From the NCBI RefSeq assembly GCF_020283565.1, contig NC_060059.1, positions 43,484,215-43,548,214 of the forward strand: a stretch of DNA of 64,000 nucleotides, written 5' to 3'. Positions 59,612 through 64,000 of this stretch are shown piece after piece. Both the position numbers and the translations under genes were made by a program. The number at the start of each line of letters is the position of its first letter. Position 1 is the first letter of the stretch. This DNA comes from Trifolium pratense. Taxonomy: Eukaryota > Streptophyta > Magnoliopsida > Fabales > Fabaceae. The notes beneath the pieces were generated by a model that worked only from the letters and a program-made list of their open reading frames with translations, was not told the DNA's origin and did no database searches.

Positions 59612-60728
59612 AAAATTGCTTTTTAAGCCCTCTTATAATACTCCCAGGGCCCCCCGTCTTGACCAGTTTGCCCTTAAACCCATTTCGATAACTGCAATAC
59701 GAATTTGCTTACTTTGGTACGTAACTACCGAAATGGTGAAAATATGGCACAATAACATTAATTTGGTTACTTTGGTACGTAACTACCAGAATACGCTTTG
59801 ATTCGGTTTTTATCTTTCGAAAATGCTTCGATTCGGTTTTTATCATCTGAAAATGCTTCGATTCGGTTTTTATCTTCCGAAAACGCTTCGATTCGGTTTC
59901 TATCTCCCAAAATGGTGAAAATATGGCGAAATAACATTAATTTGGTTACTTTGGTACGTAACTACCAAAATGATGAAAATCTGGTGACTATTATAAATTT
60001 TTAGAAATGTTTCTAGTATTCAAATGTAAGTTACTTTATTCAAGTGTTTCAAAAATTTATTCAAATCAAATGATTTGATATGTTTGTATTTGTATTCCAA
60101 ACGGCTGATGCAAAGGAAGTAGTGCAGAATGTTTTTCTCCATTGTAAACTTGTTAGTGTGTAATTCCTGTTTGTGTTTGAATTTACCGTAAAAGTTATCT
60201 TTTATATTGATAAAAGGTTTCTATATGTTCCATTCAAGGGTATCCATTTTAAGTATATTTCAGTAGCACGTAGATGCAAGTATAGGAACTTACATATATT
60301 CCCTTGTGACTCTAGTGAGAGAAATGAAATTGTCCTATATTGTACTAAAGAAATTAAATGGATTTAAAATTTGAAGGCAAAAGAAACATGAATGTTATAA
60401 ACATTTGTATTCCATGAGCAAATTTCTGAAAATTTATAACAGTCGCCGTATTTTCACTATTTTGGTAGTTACGCACCAAAGTAACTAAATGAATGTTATT
60501 TCGCCAGATTTTCACCATTTTTGTAGATAGAAACCGAATCGAAGCATATTCTGATAGTTACGTACCAAAGTAACCAAATTAATGTTATTTCGTCAGATTT
60601 TCACCATTTCGGTAGTTACATACCAAAGCAAGCGAATTCGTATTGCAGTTACCGAAATGGTTTTGAGGGCATTTTGGGATTTTGGGGGGGGGGGTTTCGA
60701 GCAAAAGGAGGGCCTAAAAAGTAATTTT
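59612..60728. mobile_element. Foldback-like element with long inverted arms
   Basis: The left arm (59,612-60,010) and right arm (60,425-60,728) are inverted copies. Examples are ctgcaatacgaatttgcttac against its reverse near 60,630 and taacattaatttggttactt on both sides. The arms share the motif tttggtacgtaactacc. The left arm carries an extra 30-bp tandem repeat. The interior (about 60,011-60,424) has no gene. No target duplication could be recognised, so the superfamily is undecided. Confidence 0.75.
59793..59910. repeat. 30-bp tandem repeat in the left arm of the foldback element
   Basis: gcttcgattcggtttttatc recurs every 30 bases (near 59,795, 59,825, 59,855, 59,885), with small changes. 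The right arm has a single copy, so the expansion happened after the arms formed. Confidence 0.88.
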
Positions 60729-60853
60729 GGATTATAGCTTATTCTTCGCATTAAATGCTTAGTGAACAATTGGGCTTTGAATTGGAATACCCATTTTGAA
60801 AATATTTGGGTCATGAAAATTGCTCTTTAGTTCCCCGTTATACTTCTAAAATA

Positions 60854-60978
60854 CTCTCTCCGTCCCAAAATATAAGCAAAAAGTGGTTAACGAAAGTTGA
60901 TGAATTTGATTTAAAATTTAGTCCAGATACATTCACTTTTGTTGACCCCTTTTTGCTTATATTTTGGGACGGAGGGAG
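60854..60978. mobile_element. Stowaway MITE (125 bp)
   Basis: It starts ctctctccgtcccaaaatat and ends with the inverted atattttgggacggagggag, flanked by TA on both sides (60,852-60,853 and 60,979-60,980). It is one of the classic Stowaway consensus forms in plants. Confidence 0.93.
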
Positions 60979-60980
60979 TA

Positions 60981-61684
60981 GGTGAACAAGTTCCATGAAG
61001 CACTTTTTTCTGTCAACAAGACAATGAAACCAATTTTTGCGATATGAGTTTGAGACGTATTAAGGTATCGTTTGACCTAATTTTTTTATGATTTTTTTTG
61101 TAATTTTAAGGAGAAGTCTGACCAAACACAAATTAAAAGAAGTACTTCTAAAAATAAGGACTTTTTTTTAACAAAGAAAAACAAAGTTAAGAAGCCTATA
61201 AAATAAGTTATAAATATCAACTTAATTTAACTTGCGCCTCCTTATTATTGGTTTCCCCTTCGAACCCCAACTGAAGCATTTTCAATTCAATTTTTTCAGA
61301 ATTTTTTGGGGAAACAAATTCCTGAGATTTTTTTTCCAAAAAATGTTTGTTGAAAAAAAAGTTCCGAATATATTTTTGTAAAAAGAAGTTCAGGAGGTAT
61401 TTTTGGGCAAAAAAGATTTGGAATTTTATTTCGTGAAGAATAGATATGAATTGTTTGTTGGAAAAAAAGTATCGAAATTTTATCGACAAGTTTTAAGGAA
61501 AAAAACTTGAAATTTTTTCATAATTCTTTTTCTCCTTAATTTTATTTCAGAAAAAAGAACATAAATTTTTCTCAGAATTTTTTTTTTTCGAAAAGAAGTA
61601 CCAAAGATTTTCGAAGTTATTTTTTTTTTTCAAAAATGAAGTTTTTGAATGTTTTTTTAACAAGCAAAAATGGAATATATATAT
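60981..61684. other. Low-complexity AT-rich spacer
   Basis: T- and A-runs dominate, with repeats of ttttttggggaaa- and ttgttggaaaaaaa-like words. No gene is seen; the open frames here are low-complexity artefacts. Confidence 0.6.
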
Positions 61685-63713
61685 GGGGTTTTCTAACTTA
61701 GACCCTAGTTAGGTCTAAGTTAGCAAGGTGCACCTTTTGAGTTGGACAAAAATACCCATTTTTTTTTTTTGAAACAATAGAGCAACTGGGGCATGTATGT
61801 AATTTGCATCATAAAATAGCGTGCCCCCCAAAATAGCGCGCCCCCCATGCAACAACAACAACTATTACATTTTTTAAATTTCTTCCAAATTTCGACCTCA
61901 TTTTACGTGCGAATCGAACGCCGATTTCAAAAACTAATACCGGAAACCTTTGTAAAATTGAAAAACGATCAAAATCCATATAAGGAACGTCGAGTTTCGT
62001 TGAGTATTGAGGGAGATCGAACCGGGTCAAAAACCGGGTCGCGCGACCCGTTTCTGCATAAAACGGGTGGGGGGGACGATGAACAGTGCGCGTCGCCCAC
62101 GCCCACTCTCACCGGAGGCGCGTGGGGGCGCGTGCGACCTCAGGGAAGCTCTACTTTTTTTTTATTTTTTCATAATAAAATAGTAGATAATATTCTGGAA
62201 ATTTTAGTATATTGTATGAAATTTTTGGAGACCTGAAACTATTTTTAGTTAATTAAATGATTAAAAAGGTAATTAAAAATATTATAATTCCATAAAAAAT
62301 TTCCAAAATTTTATGTAAAGTACTATGAATTATTTAGAACCCTCTTGTGTACCTCACTCTCCCTAGTTCAAGTCATGAAATTATTTTCACAAATTCCGCT
62401 GATTATTTAAAACCATTTAACAAATAATAATAATAATTTCATAGATTTGTACTCTGAAACCAATTGTTTTTTTATTTGTTTCTAATAAAATATTAGATAA
62501 TATTCTGGAACTTTTGGTATATTTTATGAAATTTTTGGAGACCTGAAACTATTTTTCGTTAATTAAATGAGATAAAACGGTAATTAAAAACTATTGTTTG
62601 CTTCTGAAACCATTTAGCTGGTACTATGGTTTCAGAGAGTTGTACTTTGAAACCATTTTACTGGTAGAATGGTTTCATTGAGTTGATTCTTAGTTATTTG
62701 CTTATGAAACCATTTAGCCGGTAGAATGGTTTCAGAGAGTTATATTCTGAAACCATTTTGCTGGTATAATGGTTTCAGTGAGTTGATTGAGTGGTGCGTG
62801 TTAAATTACAACACACAAGTAACGTACTTAGTACGATACACATAATTTAAAATGCAATAGAACATATAAATAACGAGATTAAGGAAGTGAAAAATTATGT
62901 TTATATATTACTATGAAACCATTTAGCTGGAAGAATGGTTTCAGAGAGTTATACTGTGAAACCATTCTAGCAGTAAAATGGTTTCAGAAGCAAACAATTA
63001 AGAATCAACTCCCCTGAAACCATTCTATCAGTGAAATGGTTTCAAAGTACAACGCTCTGAAACCATTGTACCAGCTAAATGGTTTCAGAATGGTTTCAGA
63101 AGCAAACAATTAAGAAATTACTCACTGAAACCATTCTACCAGTAAAATGGTTTCAGAGAGTTATACTGTGAAACCATTCTACCAGCTAAATGGTTTCACA
63201 GTATTATATAAAGATAATTAAAGGTAGTGAAAAATTGAGTTTTTTTTTTGTGTCCAAATCAAACGAACCAAGTCTCTATTTGTAGACAAAAAAAAATTAT
63301 GAATTTTGGTATAAAAATAAAAAAATAAAAAATTAATTTACAACGAAATAATTGAGTTTAAAGTATTAAATGAAAAAAAAACACGCCAACCACCCAGCAG
63401 TTGACACGTGTCCTGCTTTTTTTAAAATAAAATTTTCTCTCTCCTGGCGCAGATCTAGTGTGGTGCACGCGCTGGCTTATCATGGAGCTGGATGACCTAG
63501 ACTGTCTGATTGATCCGACAGCCATGATGAGATCATCTCTTGGCCGTCTGATGGAAATCAACGGTCTGTAACGGTGGTCCTGCGGTAGGCGCGCGACACT
63601 GGATCAGCGCCAATATGTTTTTTTTTTTTTTTTATAAAAAGAAAGGGTATTTTTGTCCAACTCAAAAGGTGCACCTTGCTAATTTAGACCCAACTGGGTC
63701 TAAATTAGCAGCC

Positions 63714-63716
<3 letters not shown>
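61685..63716. mobile_element. Non-autonomous inverted-repeat element flanked by TA repeats
   Basis: The ends (61,685-61,760 and 63,645-63,716) are inverted copies: gcaaggtgcaccttttgagt in one and its reverse in the other. Each end also contains its own palindrome (ctaatttagaccca/tgggtctaaattag at the right end). The flanks are (AT)n at 61,674-61,684 and (TA)n from 63,717, consistent with a duplication of TA-rich target. The interior has a GC-rich patch (about 62,020-62,145) and ten hairpin units (62,605-63,198). No transposase is encoded. A Mutator-type origin is possible but unproven. Confidence 0.75.
62605..63198. repeat. Array of ten 28-30-nt hairpin units
   Basis: Ten units of the form tgaaaccatt-(about 10 nt)-aatggtttca start at 62,605, 62,648, 62,705, 62,748, 62,914, 62,957, 63,015, 63,058, 63,126 and 63,169. 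Loops vary around tagctggta or taccagcta. The left four units with their spacers (agagagttgtact, gagttgattctta) reappear in reverse order and orientation on the right, so the array is also one large inverted repeat. Confidence 0.9.

Positions 63717-63793
<77 letters not shown>
63717..63793. repeat. TA dinucleotide microsatellite
   Basis: About 38 TA units follow directly on the inverted-repeat element. It probably arose by expansion of the TA-rich target site. Confidence 0.97.
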
Positions 63794-63798
<5 letters not shown>

Positions 63799-64000
63799 CA
63801 AAATATATGGTCTTCTCAGCACAAAGCGTGGCAAAAGAGACTACGTAAGTTTACACAGAAAGTCTACCAGAAAAATAACAAGAATAACAAATTAGTCGAT
63901 ATTCAAACAGACAAGTGGGCTCGACCACCAACTATGGAAATTTGTGGCTAAAGTAATGTTCTTTGTCTTCATCCACCAATAAGAGTAGAGTTTGATTTTG
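63794..64000. other. Window end, no feature recognised
   Basis: This 207-base stretch shows no ORF, repeat or motif that I can identify. Confidence 0.5.

Noticed and set aside
61217..61489. A Phe/Lys-rich 90-codon frame
   Set aside because: It is low-complexity AT-rich DNA without start context or domain.
62605..63198. CRISPR-like array (regular repeats with spacers)
   Set aside because: The context is plant nuclear DNA, the spacers repeat rather than vary, the units are themselves palindromes in mirrored order, and no cas genes exist.
63615..63848. Protein with a long Tyr-Ile repeat
   Set aside because: It is the TA microsatellite read in frame.

Overview
This is nuclear DNA of a flowering plant, most likely a temperate legume with a large, repeat-rich genome. 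The evidence is intron-split plant genes for CDC48 and a plastid sigma factor, plus dense SIRE/Maximus-type Ty1/copia and Athila-type Ty3/gypsy retrotransposons. The assignment to legumes is an inference from the style of the elements; no search was run.

Positions 1-39,392 are one retrotransposon nest, and every element in it lies on the minus strand. The oldest host is a decayed LINE ORF2 (38,226-39,392, with 47 more bases at 30,841-30,887). It is split by copia element C (30,888-38,225, target duplication gcctc) and by a SIRE-type copia element whose 5' LTR is 29,756-30,840. That SIRE element carries gag, protease/integrase, RT/RNase H and a third ORF. Its pol is cut by copia element B (17,375-25,817, target duplication gcttc). 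Its far end is cut by copia element A (LTR 10,536-12,277). Element A's integrase is cut by an Athila-type element (LTR 5,636-7,399, gag-pol 423-5,540), and the Athila pol is cut at 427 by the LTR of a further element that runs off the window.

Elements B and C are the most interesting part. They are related, and both have gag, protease and integrase but have lost reverse transcriptase and RNase H through different deletions. B has an uninterrupted 1,157-codon ORF, an exact target duplication and LTRs that differ at about 2 of 1,040 positions. It therefore looks recently mobilised although it encodes no RT. Both carry a second ORF directly downstream and a long non-coding 3' region with repeated purine-rich motifs.

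Positions 39,393-43,300 hold a Stowaway-like MITE with a Mutator-like element inside it (9-bp target duplication), a decayed copia gag and a 300-bp tandem duplication. Positions 43,427-47,200 are a complete nine-exon CDC48 gene (plus strand, 808 aa predicted). Positions 47,201-53,161 are AT-rich intergenic DNA with small MITEs. A 158-aa protein with two ubiquitin-like folds lies at 53,162-53,638. A complete nine-exon plastid sigma factor gene (SIG6-like, minus strand, 560 aa predicted) occupies 54,206-59,316. The rest (59,460-64,000) has a GATA microsatellite, a long inverted-repeat element, a Stowaway MITE and a 2-kb inverted-repeat element that contains ten short hairpin units.

The three cellular genes do not form a functional cluster: CDC48 acts in ubiquitin-dependent protein extraction, the small gene is ubiquitin-like, and SIG6 directs plastid transcription.
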